DNA of 64,000 nt from JAHDHW01 sp965220465. GTDB lineage: Bacteria > Bacteroidota > Bacteroidia > Chitinophagales > Saprospiraceae. The position numbers and the translations under genes are program-made. The DNA lies in contig CBDCPZ010000023.1 in assembly GCA_965220465.1 (NCBI GenBank), positions 744,001 through 808,000 on the forward strand. The letters run 5' to 3'. Of the stretch, positions 18,081 through 27,118 are shown one piece after another (positions within the stretch are counted from its first letter, which is position 1; each line of letters opens with the position of its first letter). The notes under the pieces are model-generated. The model ran no database searches and had not been told where the DNA came from. It was given only the letters and a program-made list of their open reading frames with translations.

Positions 18081-18902
18081 TTATTTTTCAAAATGGCAGC
18101 ATATCCATTTATTTTTTTGAACAGTTTTTAAAATAGAAAAGCCGTTTTTTTCAGCTTTTGTCAACAGTAAATTTTCGTCTTGTTTTAATATACCTGAGAC
18201 AATTAATTTGCCGTTTTTTACCAGTTTGTTATATAACGAGTCCATCGTATCTAAAATTACATTGCGGTTTATGTTGGCCAGGATAATATCATACGATGAA
18301 TCCTCTATATTTTCAAGTGTTCCGTGAATTGCTATTATATTAGAAATGGCATTGATTTTTGCATTTTCAATCGTGTTTTCATAAGATTGGATCTCAATAT
18401 CAACCGCATCTATTTTTGCTGCACCCAACTTGGAAGCCAGGATAGCCAGGATTCCGGTTCCACAACCAAAATCCAAAACCTTTTTGTTACCAAAATCAAT
18501 ATTTTTCATTGTTTGAATCATCATAAATGTGGTTTCATGATGACCCGTTCCAAAAGCCATTTTTGGATTGATGATAATTTCAAAAACTACATTTGAAGCA
18601 GGTTTGTGAAAATCAGCACGAATAGAACAAAAGTCGTCAACAATCAAAGGTTCAAAATTGGATTCCCAGATGGTGTTCCAGTTTTGGGCTTTGATTATTT
18701 CACTTTTGTAAGAAAAGGGAACTCGTTTTTGTAATGCAACGATTTCGTTTTCAACGGAGTGATTGAATGATTTTTGAGGAATATAAGCGTCTAAACCAAA
18801 ATCTTTTTCGTCAAAAGTTTCAAATGGCAATTCTCCCAAAAATGCTAAAAGGATTTCGATGTATTCTGGTTCCGTTTCAATATGAATATTATAATAATCC
18901 AT
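18081..18902 (-). CDS. prmA: Ribosomal protein L11 methyltransferase
   Basis: This 273-residue enzyme uses S-adenosylmethionine to methylate ribosomal protein L11. The N-terminal substrate-recognition domain (about 1-80) precedes a class I methyltransferase fold. FGTGHHETTFMMIQ (117-130) is the PrmA signature, VLDFGCGTGILAI (142-154) binds the cofactor, and ILANINRN (about 205-212) replaces the NPPY-type motif as usual for PrmA. Length is close to the typical 290. Its ATG overlaps the folD stop codon by one base (TAATG), so translation of the two is probably coupled. Cytoplasmic. Confidence 0.95.
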   Translation of the reverse strand: MDYYNIHIETEPEYIEILLAFLGELPFETFDEKDFGLDAYIPQKSFNHSVENEIVALQKRVPFSYKSEIIKAQNWNTIWESNFEPLIVDDFCSIRADFHKPASNVVFEIIINPKMAFGTGHHETTFMMIQTMKNIDFGNKKVLDFGCGTGILAILASKLGAAKIDAVDIEIQSYENTIENAKINAISNIIAIHGTLENIEDSSYDIILANINRNVILDTMDSLYNKLVKNGKLIVSGILKQDENLLLTKAEKNGFSILKTVQKNKWICCHFEK

Positions 18903-19786
18903 TAACTTGGATACACCTCATTTTTAGCGGATTTTAAAGTATTCATCATCAATGAAGTGACCGTCATTGGACCTACTCCACCAGGAACCGGAGTGATGAA
19001 ACTACATTTTGGAGCAACTTCATCAAATTTTACGTCTCCCGCTAAACGATATCCTCTTTTGCGGCTGGCATCTTCGACTCTATTAATTCCGACATCAATA
19101 ACGACTGCTCCTTCTTTAACCATATCCGCTTTGACAAATTCAGGGACACCAAGTGATACGACTAAAATATCTGCTTGCCTAGTGTGCTTTGCGAGATCTT
19201 TGGTGCGGCTATGGCATAAGGTAACCGTAGCATTTCCGGGATTAGCCTTTCGGGAAAGCAAAATACTGATTGGCGTCCCTACAATATTACTTCGGCCCAA
19301 CACAACCGCTTCTTTACCAGAAACTTCAATACCGTTTCTTTCCAACATTTGCATAATTCCAAAAGGTGTTGCAGGAAGATAGCAAGGCAACCCTTGCGCC
19401 ATCCGCCCAAAATTGACAGGATGAAAACCGTCTACATCTTTTCGGGGATCGATGGCAAGCGTTACTTTTTCTTCATTAATATGCTTAGGCAGAGGGAGTT
19501 GTACGATAAACCCATCAATGTCAGCGTCATTATTCAGATCAGCCACGATTTGAAGTAATTCTTTTTCCGTTGTCGATGAATCTCGTTTTACCAGGGTAGA
19601 CTTAAACCCTACCATTTCACAAGACTTTACTTTATTTCGGACATAAACTTCACTCGCAGGGTCTTCACCAATTAACACGGCTGCAAGATGCGGAATTTTG
19701 CCGCCTTTACTTTTTATTTGAGCTACTTCCAGAGCAATTTCTTCTTTGATCGTTTGGGATAGTGCTTTTCCATCAATTAGTTGCAT
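18902..19786 (-). CDS. folD: Bifunctional methylenetetrahydrofolate dehydrogenase/cyclohydrolase
   Basis: FolD (294 residues) interconverts 5,10-methylene-, methenyl- and 10-formyl-tetrahydrofolate with NADP, feeding purine and formyl-methionine synthesis. Conserved landmarks are the active-site YVRNK (Tyr48, Lys52), DGFIVQLPLPKHI, the KDVDGFHP loop, the nucleotide-binding VVLGRSNIVGTP, and the C-terminal PGGVGPMT signature (about 267-274). Length matches the family. It overlaps prmA by one base and is the first gene of that pair. A glycosyltransferase ends 57 bp upstream. Confidence 0.97.
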   Translation of the reverse strand: MQLIDGKALSQTIKEEIALEVAQIKSKGGKIPHLAAVLIGEDPASEVYVRNKVKSCEMVGFKSTLVKRDSSTTEKELLQIVADLNNDADIDGFIVQLPLPKHINEEKVTLAIDPRKDVDGFHPVNFGRMAQGLPCYLPATPFGIMQMLERNGIEVSGKEAVVLGRSNIVGTPISILLSRKANPGNATVTLCHSRTKDLAKHTRQADILVVSLGVPEFVKADMVKEGAVVIDVGINRVEDASRKRGYRLAGDVKFDEVAPKCSFITPVPGGVGPMTVTSLMMNTLKSAKNEVYPS

Positions 19787-19843
19787 AGTCAGTTTGTTTT
19801 CTTTTTTTGAAATGAAGGTGTAAAGTTAAAAAAATATAAAAGT

Positions 19844-20965
19844 CTATTGAGTTGATTCTGCGATAAAAAGGTTTTTGTAAAAATCCAGCAATTTTTCTTC
19901 TTCAACCTCCCAAATAAAAACCTTTTTCGCTTTTTTACAATTCTGAACCAGACCATTATACAACCTATTGTCTTCCAACAGTTTATTGACCGAAGCAGCA
20001 ATAATTTCCGGATTCAAATCATCGATTAATAGCGCTACTTCAAAAGCTTGATTTAGTTTTTGGTATTCCGGAAAATTCATGTGGATAGACGGGATCTCAG
20101 CTTGAATATAATCAAATGCCTTATTCGCAAGCGAGTAATAATAATTTAAACTGGTATTCTCCAAAAAGTTTATTCCAATGGTTGCCTTTGCAGTTATTTC
20201 AGGAAGCTCTGATGGTTTTAGATAACCTTTGAAAATAACTTTTTTTCCCAGCTTTCTGGTTATTGCCAGTTGTCTTAATTTCAAAGAAAGGTCACCCTCT
20301 CCTACTAACCAAAACTCACTGTGTTTGACCAATTCCATTGCTTCGATAGCCTGTTCCAGCCCGCGGCCGGCATTTAAGGCACCTTGATACAAAATGATAA
20401 AATCATTTTGGGGAACCTTCGAAATTGAGTTTTCATGAAACTGGTAAGGAACATTTCTAATAACTTCAAATTTGGTTTTGTATTTTTCTAAAAAGATCTC
20501 AGAAAGACTTTCACAAACGGTGTAACAATATTTCAATCTTGGAATGATAAAATTTCCAAGGTTTTCCCAAGCTTTTTTAACTTTTGGTCGATTGACAACT
20601 TCCGGAACTTCAGTAAAATATTCGTGGGCATCGTAAATGCATATTTTTCCTTTAAATTTACTGACAAGATAACCTGGTAACAAGGTATCCAAATCAATAC
20701 AGCAAACCGCATCAAAATTTGAAAAAAGCAGGAGCCAGAATAATCTGAAATTGTATTCCAAATAAAAAAGCTTTCCTTTTTCGAAAAAGCAGCTGATTCT
20801 TTTTTTAATGTATTTTGAGTCATCAAGCAATTTGGAAGCACTTCGCTTTCTGCCAATCAGCTTCACCACATATCCGTTGTTGCTAAGTGATGTGCAAATG
20901 CGGATCATGCGCTGATCGTAAACGAGATCGTTGGTAACAGTAAAGTAAATTGTTTTTTGTTTCAT
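19844..20965 (-). CDS. Glycosyltransferase, GT4-like
   Basis: This 373-residue protein is built as two GT-B domains. The first starts with TIYFTVTNDLVYDQRM and contains DAHEYFTEVPEV (about 120-131), a motif seen in many group 1 glycosyltransferases. The second starts at FIILYQGALNAGRGLEQAIEAM (about 189-210) and has EFWLVGEGDLSLKL and the late acidic segment YYYSLANKAFDYIQAEIPSI, where GT4 enzymes bind the nucleotide. There is no signal peptide. The acceptor is unknown; a role in cell-surface glycan synthesis is likely. It lies upstream of folD on the same strand (57 bp), and recQ ends 42 bp further upstream. Confidence 0.85.
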   Translation of the reverse strand: MKQKTIYFTVTNDLVYDQRMIRICTSLSNNGYVVKLIGRKRSASKLLDDSKYIKKRISCFFEKGKLFYLEYNFRLFWLLLFSNFDAVCCIDLDTLLPGYLVSKFKGKICIYDAHEYFTEVPEVVNRPKVKKAWENLGNFIIPRLKYCYTVCESLSEIFLEKYKTKFEVIRNVPYQFHENSISKVPQNDFIILYQGALNAGRGLEQAIEAMELVKHSEFWLVGEGDLSLKLRQLAITRKLGKKVIFKGYLKPSELPEITAKATIGINFLENTSLNYYYSLANKAFDYIQAEIPSIHMNFPEYQKLNQAFEVALLIDDLNPEIIAASVNKLLEDNRLYNGLVQNCKKAKKVFIWEVEEEKLLDFYKNLFIAESTQ

Positions 20966-21007
20966 TAAAGTTTGAAAGGAAAAGTACGCAAAAGCTTGGT
21001 AATCAAT

Positions 21008-22912
21008 TTAATCCCACTTCAATTTGTCATCCTCTTTTATCAACTTTTGTTCATCCAGTAAATATTCAATCACCTTCAAGATTCGATTTTGGTGCTTTGG
21101 TGAAAAGGATTCTAACAGTTCCTCTACCGTTAGCTTTTCTTTTTTTAAAAGCCTTTGGATTTTATTTTTGTATCGTTCAAAGTCATCAGAATTTGAAGTG
21201 GTCTTTGACCTTTCGAGGCAAATATCGCAAACCCCACAATCCGGTGCATTTTTTTCATCAAAATAGTTGAGTAACATTTTGCTTCTGCAAATTTGGTTTT
21301 CAGCATAGGCGATTACTTTATTAATTCTTTCAGCTTGCCTTTTTTTTCGAAAATCATACATCTTTTTATCAAAAACCAAATTCTTGCTATCAACTCTTTC
21401 CTGGAGCAATGTCAATTGTGGCTTATCTTTTTGAGGATGATATTCGATGACTCCTTCTTTTTTCATAATTACAAAAAGTTGGTCCAAATCAGCAATTGAT
21501 ATTTTTAAAAAACGGGCTAATTGATATTCATTGACACTAACAATATGATTGAAAGCACCTTGATAGGTTCTTAAAATCGTTTTTATCAACGGCCTGAATT
21601 TTTCATTTCTAATTTGATAATCATACAATTCCTCCTTTGAAACCAAGATCTGTAACCTTGTCGAAATGTAAACTGCTTCGCTCAAAACCAGCCATCCTGC
21701 CTGCTCTAAAATTTTCAAACAGTTAAATGTTTTTATTATTTCAAAACCATAAATCCTCGAAAATTCAACCAAATCGAAATCAAAACTTACACCGTTTCCT
21801 CCGCCGGTTGCCAATTGGAGATAACTTCCCAAAGCCTGATAAGTTAATCGAACCTCTTTTAAATCCGGAAACGATATTTCAAATCGATTTTCCAAATCCA
21901 TTTTGTCCCCTTTGTTGTACAATAAAACCGCATAAGCTTTGGCTCCATCTCGACCAACCCGGCCCGCTTCCTGGAAATACGCTTCCAAGCTATCCGGAAG
22001 ATCCAAATGTACCACAGCTCTCACATCAGGCTTATCAATGCCCATCCCAAAAGCGTTGGTAGCAACAATTATTCTGATTTTATTATTGATCCATGCTTCC
22101 TGCTTTGCACTGCGAAGGTCCGAACTCAAACCTGCATGGTAATAATCAGCAGCTATTCTTTTTTTTCGCAAAAATTGAGCAACATCTTTTGTTTTTCTTC
22201 TACTTCGAACATAAACCAACCCGCTTCCTCTTACCTTTAATAAAATATCCAACAGCTTTTCCAATTTCCCTTCTTCATTTAAAACGACATAAGCTAAGTT
22301 CTTCCTTTCAAAGCTTTGTTTAAACACCAATTCATTTTTAAAAGCTAATTTTTCCTGAATATCTTTCACAACTTCTGTGGTTGCAGTTGCGGTTAAGGCA
22401 AGGACCGGTGTGTTTGGAATCAATTCCCTAATGTCTATTATTTTTAAATATGAAGGTCGAAAATCATAGCCCCATTGTGAAATACAATGAGCTTCGTCAA
22501 CCGCTAATAAATTGACATTCATCTTTTTTATCCGTTCAATCACGAGTTCAGTTGTTAAACGTTCAGGTGATAAATATAAAATTTTAATATCTCCATAAAC
22601 ACAGTTATCCAAAATCCGATCTATTTCTCGATAATGCATCCCCGAATAAATAGCTACAGCTGCAATCCCTCTTTTTTTAAGATTGTAAACCTGATCTTTC
22701 ATTAAAGCTATTAGTGGTGAAACAACAATACAAATCCCTTCTCTGCTAAGCGCAGGAATTTGAAAACATAAAGATTTACCCCCTCCTGTTGGCATCAATG
22801 CGAGTGAATCTTTGTCATCTAATACAGACTTGATAATGCCTTCTTGTAGTGGCCGGAAGCCATTAAAACCCCAGTATTTATTTAATATTTCATATGCTGA
22901 AGTCTGGCTCAA
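21008..22912 (-). CDS. recQ: RecQ-family ATP-dependent DNA helicase
   Basis: This 634-residue superfamily 2 helicase unwinds DNA 3' to 5' in recombination and repair. It shows the Q-motif region GFRPLQ (17-22), Walker A PTGGGKS (41-47), DEAHCISQWG (139-148), ALTATAT, the motif V/VI segment ATNAFGMGIDKPDVRAVVH, and AGRVGRDG. The RecQ zinc site is CRSKMLLNYFDEKNAPDCGVCDIC-like around 555-580, with Cys at its four positions. No HRDC domain is recognisable at the C-terminus. No in-frame ATG precedes the helicase core. The frame opens after a TAA four codons upstream of a TTG, so translation most likely starts at TTG 22912. Confidence 0.93.
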   Translation of the reverse strand: MSQTSAYEILNKYWGFNGFRPLQEGIIKSVLDDKDSLALMPTGGGKSLCFQIPALSREGICIVVSPLIALMKDQVYNLKKRGIAAVAIYSGMHYREIDRILDNCVYGDIKILYLSPERLTTELVIERIKKMNVNLLAVDEAHCISQWGYDFRPSYLKIIDIRELIPNTPVLALTATATTEVVKDIQEKLAFKNELVFKQSFERKNLAYVVLNEEGKLEKLLDILLKVRGSGLVYVRSRRKTKDVAQFLRKKRIAADYYHAGLSSDLRSAKQEAWINNKIRIIVATNAFGMGIDKPDVRAVVHLDLPDSLEAYFQEAGRVGRDGAKAYAVLLYNKGDKMDLENRFEISFPDLKEVRLTYQALGSYLQLATGGGNGVSFDFDLVEFSRIYGFEIIKTFNCLKILEQAGWLVLSEAVYISTRLQILVSKEELYDYQIRNEKFRPLIKTILRTYQGAFNHIVSVNEYQLARFLKISIADLDQLFVIMKKEGVIEYHPQKDKPQLTLLQERVDSKNLVFDKKMYDFRKKRQAERINKVIAYAENQICRSKMLLNYFDEKNAPDCGVCDICLERSKTTSNSDDFERYKNKIQRLLKKEKLTVEELLESFSPKHQNRILKVIEYLLDEQKLIKEDDKLKWD

Positions 22913-22980
22913 TTTCTTTTTTTAATTCGTTAAAGTTTTATTACCCAGGAAGTCAATTTAAGTAGATCTTTCTAAAAAAG

Positions 22981-23015
22981 AAAACGCTTAAGACTAATTT
23001 TGTCTTAAGCGTTTT
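22981..23015 (-). terminator. Stem-loop terminator after the first DUF6089 gene
   Basis: AAAACGCTTAAGAC (22981-22994) and GTCTTAAGCGTTTT (23002-23015) form a perfect 14-bp stem with a 7-base loop. It lies 32 bp past the stop at 23047 and separates that gene from recQ. The A/T ends allow function in both directions. Confidence 0.88.
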
Positions 23016-23046
23016 AATAATTAAATAATGGGTATTCTCTTTTGTG

Positions 23047-23910
23047 CTAAAAACTCATCATAAAATATTTATGTCGGTTCGTGTATTCCATATCTTTTTC
23101 AGATCCTAAATTGACAGACAAGGTTGCTCCCATAAAGAAAAACCAGTCCATTCTGGTAGGGTTTCCCCGTATGTTACCCTCAGGATTTCCTAAATCTTTT
23201 TGATTAACTTCATAATATTCAGGTGATCGATAGGATAAAGCTGCAGCAACCGGATCAACCTCCTCTAAAGCCTCAACATCTGGATATACTGAACTCACAT
23301 CATCAAGATAATCTGTAAACGTTTTTCTGAAACCAACTTCAATCCCTATATTACTTCTTTGATTCAAGTTGAATTTTGTGCCAAGTCCCATTGGTATGGC
23401 CATTTGAAAAAGGCTATAGGGTTTTGTTGAGCTTCCTTCCAAATGTTGCCCTTCTGTTCCTAATTTTTGTAAATAATACACTTCATTTTCATACTCAGCT
23501 GTAGGATTGAAGTGGAAAACAGAAATACCTCCAAACAAGTAAAATGCTGCGATTTTATTATTCTTAATGTCGTAAGGGATAAAATTAAATTCACCCGTAA
23601 CAGCTAATTCATAAATATTTGAACGAAAACTCAAATTTCTTTGGCGCCGTCCACTCACAGTATCCGAATTGTAATCATCTCCCGATATTTGACCACGAGT
23701 AAAACTTACTTTTCCTGAAAAATGTCTGTTGAGGTTTATTCTTCCAAACAACCCGTAGGCCATATTAAATTCTGTAGCTTCCATATTGGTTGCCTGCAAG
23801 TCTCCCGAATAATTTGAGAGGCCAATAAAACCCCCAATTTCATAATACTGCGCAGTAACAATATTAGCTCCTATTATTAAAAAAATAGATGTAACTATTA
23901 GCTTTCTCAT
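23047..23910 (-). CDS. Outer-membrane beta-barrel protein, DUF6089-like
   Basis: This 287-residue protein has a signal peptide (1-20, cleaved near TAQ-Y) and alternating strands typical of a small outer-membrane barrel. Signature segments are YEIGGFIGLSNYSGDLQ, GLFGRINLNRHFSGKVSF, RNLSFRSNIYELAVTGEFNF, and FRKTFTDYLDDVSSVYPD. The same blocks occur in the next gene upstream, so the two are paralogues. I assign DUF6089 from memory of these motifs. Function is not known; DUF6089 proteins are widespread in Bacteroidota. It is flanked by its own strong terminator and is not in an operon. Confidence 0.85.
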   Translation of the reverse strand: MRKLIVTSIFLIIGANIVTAQYYEIGGFIGLSNYSGDLQATNMEATEFNMAYGLFGRINLNRHFSGKVSFTRGQISGDDYNSDTVSGRRQRNLSFRSNIYELAVTGEFNFIPYDIKNNKIAAFYLFGGISVFHFNPTAEYENEVYYLQKLGTEGQHLEGSSTKPYSLFQMAIPMGLGTKFNLNQRSNIGIEVGFRKTFTDYLDDVSSVYPDVEALEEVDPVAAALSYRSPEYYEVNQKDLGNPEGNIRGNPTRMDWFFFMGATLSVNLGSEKDMEYTNRHKYFMMSF

Positions 23911-24228
23911 AAAAAATGGTTAATTAGTTTTCAAATATTGTGTTGATTATCAGAACTTTAGCATTCTTAAGGGGAGCTGAAAATATTTTTTTGACCATTA
24001 CAAATACTGTGGTCAAAAGAGATCTAAAACAAATTGGTGGGAGGGAAATAAATTGTTATTTAAAGCAATTCAAGACTTTAGTATTCAAAAAGGATTCCAA
24101 TTTTTTTATTCCTTTGTACTGATTAGCCTTATTTTTTAATTAGATTTTATGAATAAGAATAGAAGAGCCTCTTATTGCCTATAAATATGTAAAAATTGCT
24201 GATTTTAAATCCTGAGACTATCATATAT
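23911..24228. other. Spacer between the two DUF6089 genes, with a dyad
   Basis: No gene is supported. A perfect 8-bp dyad TTTGACCA (23990-23997) / TGGTCAAA (24010-24017), with a 12-base spacer, lies about 80 bp upstream of the DUF6089 start at 23910. It could be a protein-binding site; there is no U-tract. Confidence 0.4.
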
Positions 24229-24266
24229 AAAAAAGAGGAGGCCTAAAATTAGGCCTCCTCTTTTTT
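24229..24266 (-). terminator. Strong terminator after the second DUF6089 gene
   Basis: A perfect 16-bp stem pairs AAAAAAGAGGAGGCCT (24229-24244) with AGGCCTCCTCTTTTTT (24251-24266) around a 6-base loop. The GC-rich core and flanking A/T runs allow termination on both strands. It lies 21 bp past the stop at 24288. Confidence 0.92.
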
Positions 24267-24287
24267 ATAGAAGATTTAATTTAGTTT

Positions 24288-25124
24288 TTAAAAATTCGTA
24301 TTACATCCTTGATTTCGACGTCCTCTCGATCTACTTCCAACTAATCCATTATCCAGAAAATTGTAGGAGACTGAAATACCTGAAAATAAATACCAATCGG
24401 AAACTGAATCATTGCCACGTTTTGTCCCCCCGGCAAAAGTCTGATCTGATCGATTCGCAAGAGCAGCAGATAATTCACCATTTCCGGCGATCAACTGTTC
24501 ATTGTCAACATAATACCCGCTCACATCATCCAGATAATCAGTAAAAGTTTTTCTTAAGCCAAAATCAATTCCAACATTCCATTGATCATTAATCGCATAC
24601 TTCAATCCTCCACCAAATGGAATTACCACCTCAAGCAAACTATATTTTGCTGCAAAACCTTGCATGCTTTGACCTTCTGTCCCTAGTGGTTGTAATTCTA
24701 CCCATTCACCATTATATTGAGCACGAGGGTTGAAATGGACAAAACCAACTCCAATAAAAAGATATGGGGTAAAAACGCGTTCAAGACCGTAAGGTTGATA
24801 ACCTAAAATATTCCATTCTCCAGTAACTGCAAATTCTAACATATTTGTACGAAAACTCAGGTTGCGACTCCTCCCTTCTTTGGCATCATCACCCGATATC
24901 GTCCCAAAGTTTACACCTAGTTTTGCGGTAAAATAATTATTAAAATTATATCGGCCGAAGCCACCAAATGCAGCATGAAATTTTCCAAGACTGGTTTTAA
25001 GATTTGATGGGGATAAATCTCCCTGATAAGAAGATACTCCTGCCATTACACCAGCTTCAAATCCTTGTGACCACATAAAAATTGGAGCTGCCATAAATAT
25101 TAAAAGAAAAACTCTCTTTATCAT
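24288..25124 (-). CDS. Outer-membrane beta-barrel protein, DUF6089-like (paralogue)
   Basis: This 278-residue protein has a signal peptide (1-20, cleaved near WSQ-G). Its barrel blocks match the neighbouring gene: FEAGVMAGVSSYQGDLSPSN, GFGRYNFNNYFTAKLGV, RNLSFRTNMLEFAVTGEWNI, GTEGQSMQG and FGLRKTFTDYLDDVSGYYVD. It has a shorter C-terminal part ending in Arg/Gly-rich sequence. The pair probably arose by tandem duplication. Function unknown. A box whose minus-strand reading is TATATTTG lies at 25180-25187, about 56 bp upstream of the start, and fits the Bacteroidota -7 element. The S8 protease gene is divergent. Confidence 0.85.
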   Translation of the reverse strand: MIKRVFLLIFMAAPIFMWSQGFEAGVMAGVSSYQGDLSPSNLKTSLGKFHAAFGGFGRYNFNNYFTAKLGVNFGTISGDDAKEGRSRNLSFRTNMLEFAVTGEWNILGYQPYGLERVFTPYLFIGVGFVHFNPRAQYNGEWVELQPLGTEGQSMQGFAAKYSLLEVVIPFGGGLKYAINDQWNVGIDFGLRKTFTDYLDDVSGYYVDNEQLIAGNGELSAALANRSDQTFAGGTKRGNDSVSDWYLFSGISVSYNFLDNGLVGSRSRGRRNQGCNTNF

Positions 25125-25296
25125 ATTAGTTATTTATTGTTCATAGTTAAATATTCAAAACACGAGTTTCTTTACAACGCAAATATAAACAAATTGATTC
25201 ACTCATTCGTTAAAAACCTTTATAGTGAATAAAGGTTGTTTTATCTAAAACTTTTAACATCTTGGTCTAGATTTTAGAATCTTAAAACACAATTTA

Positions 25297-25327
25297 TTCG
25301 ATAACCGTTATAATTATTATATTTTTG
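25297..25327 (+). promoter_or_regulatory. Putative promoter of the subtilase gene
   Basis: TTCG (25297-25300), a 19-bp spacer and TATTTTTG (25320-25327) fit the Bacteroidota pattern TTTG-N19-21-TAnnTTTG with one mismatch. The start codon is 48 bp downstream. Confidence 0.45.
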
Positions 25328-25374
25328 TGTTTTTTGAATAAAATATTATCATCATTTCAATAAAATCAATAGTA

Positions 25375-27051
25375 ATGAAAATCAAATTTAGTTTATTGCT
25401 TTGCTTATTTTTAGTTCAAACACTAATGATGGCTCAGGATAATGCTCCAAAAGATTGGTTCCATTTAGATCTCGCGACAGATAAGGTGCCCGGTACGAGT
25501 GCTAACAAAACATACGAAACTTTACTTCAAGGCAAAAAATCAGAAACAGTTGTAGTTGCCGTAATAGACTCAGGAGTTGATTACAACCATGAGGATCTTA
25601 AAGATATTATGTGGGTCAACGCAGATGAAATACCTAATAATGGAATCGATGATGACAAAAATGGCTATATCGATGATATTAATGGTTGGAATTTTATCGG
25701 TGGCAAAGACGGAAAAAACATTAACCATGAAGCTTTGGAATTAAGCCGTTTAGTTGCAAAATATAATAAAAAATACGAAAACGTTGATGAATCAAGTCTT
25801 TCTAAAAAGGAAAAGAAAGAATATGAGAAATATCAAAAAATGAAAAAAGAAGTTGTTGATGAACGCAATAAAATTCATCAGCAATCTATGGGTTTTATGG
25901 TATATATTGAGGCATTGGAAACCCTAAAAAAACTTACAGGAAAAGATGATTTTACTGTTGAAGACCTGCAAAAGATAGAAACCGACGACGAGTCTGTAAC
26001 ACAATCCATTGAAATGGTTAGTGCTACACTTGCTGAAGGTTACACTGTTACGGAACTGGAAGAACAAGTGAATGGTGCAAAAGCGTATTTTGAAACACGC
26101 CTTGAATATTATTATAACCCAGAATATGATCCAAGATCTATCGTAGGAGATGATTATTCAAACCCTGATCAAAGAGATTATGGAAACAATGATGTTCAGG
26201 GTCCTGATGCAGATCATGGAACTCACGTAGCAGGAATCATCGGTGCAGTTAGAAATAATGATATTGGCATGAATGGTATTGCTGATAATGTCAGAATCAT
26301 GTCTGTTCGATGTGTTCCGGATGGTGATGAAAGAGATAAAGATGTTGCCAATGCAATTCGATACGCAGTGGATAATGGCGCTCAAGTAATAAATATGAGT
26401 TTTGGTAAAAGCTATTCATGGGATAAAGATGTGGTTGATCGTGCTGTCAAATATGCACAGAAGCATGATGTATTATTGGTTCATGCAGCAGGAAATGACG
26501 GTAGCAATAACGATACTGGAAATAACTTCCCAAATGACAAATATGCCAAAAAAGGTTTGTTTAAACCTAAAAAAGCTAAAGTTTGGATGGAAGTTGGTGC
26601 CTTGAACTGGAAAGGCGGAGATAAGAGTGCCGCATCTTTTTCAAATTATGGTAAAGAAAATGTTGATGTTTTTGCTCCTGGAGTTGAAATTTATTCAACT
26701 ACTGTAGGAAATGGATATGCCAGCTTTCAAGGAACAAGTATGGCTTCTCCTGTAGTTGCTGGTGTTGCTGCATTGCTTCGGTCCTATTTTCCGGAACTTT
26801 CTGCAAAACAAGTGAAGGAAATCATTATGGAAACAGCGACTCCGCAGACGATGATGGTTGCTAAGCCTGGGTCAAAAGATGAAAAGATTAAGTTTGACGA
26901 ATTATCTGTATCAGGAGGTATCGTGAACGCTTATGAAGCAGTTGAAAAAGCGAGTGAGACCAAAGGAAAAAAGAAGAAAAAAGGTCCTTCTGGCAAATAT
27001 AGTAATGGAAACGGATCTTCTGCTGCCAAAGCAAAACCTGGTAAAGCTTAA
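25375..27051 (+). CDS. Secreted subtilisin-like serine protease (family S8)
   Basis: This 558-residue protease has a signal peptide (1-21, ending MAQ). The catalytic triad is Asp65 in VIDSGVDYNHEDL, His280 in HGTHVAG and Ser454 in GTSMASPVVAG, with the oxyanion Asn373 in AAGNDG. The spacing is unusual: a charged, largely helical insertion (about 115-255) separates the Asp and His blocks, whereas typical subtilases have about 30-40 residues there. The C-terminus is Lys/Gly/Ser-rich (about 525-558) and shows no clear T9SS domain. Substrate unknown; likely periplasmic or extracellular. It is divergent from a DUF6089 gene and closed by a strong terminator. Confidence 0.93.
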   Translation: MKIKFSLLLCLFLVQTLMMAQDNAPKDWFHLDLATDKVPGTSANKTYETLLQGKKSETVVVAVIDSGVDYNHEDLKDIMWVNADEIPNNGIDDDKNGYIDDINGWNFIGGKDGKNINHEALELSRLVAKYNKKYENVDESSLSKKEKKEYEKYQKMKKEVVDERNKIHQQSMGFMVYIEALETLKKLTGKDDFTVEDLQKIETDDESVTQSIEMVSATLAEGYTVTELEEQVNGAKAYFETRLEYYYNPEYDPRSIVGDDYSNPDQRDYGNNDVQGPDADHGTHVAGIIGAVRNNDIGMNGIADNVRIMSVRCVPDGDERDKDVANAIRYAVDNGAQVINMSFGKSYSWDKDVVDRAVKYAQKHDVLLVHAAGNDGSNNDTGNNFPNDKYAKKGLFKPKKAKVWMEVGALNWKGGDKSAASFSNYGKENVDVFAPGVEIYSTTVGNGYASFQGTSMASPVVAGVAALLRSYFPELSAKQVKEIIMETATPQTMMVAKPGSKDEKIKFDELSVSGGIVNAYEAVEKASETKGKKKKKGPSGKYSNGNGSSAAKAKPGKA

Positions 27052-27071
27052 GATTTTTCGAGTATAAAATA

Positions 27072-27106
27072 AAAAAACGCTGTTGAAAAACTCAACGGCG
27101 TTTTTT
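27072..27106 (+). terminator. Terminator after the subtilase gene
   Basis: AAAAAACGCTGTTGA (27072-27086) pairs with TCAACGGCGTTTTTT (27092-27106) through one G-U pair, with a 5-base loop and a T run. It lies between convergent genes and may serve both. Confidence 0.9.
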
Positions 27107-27118
27107 TTATTTTTTAAT

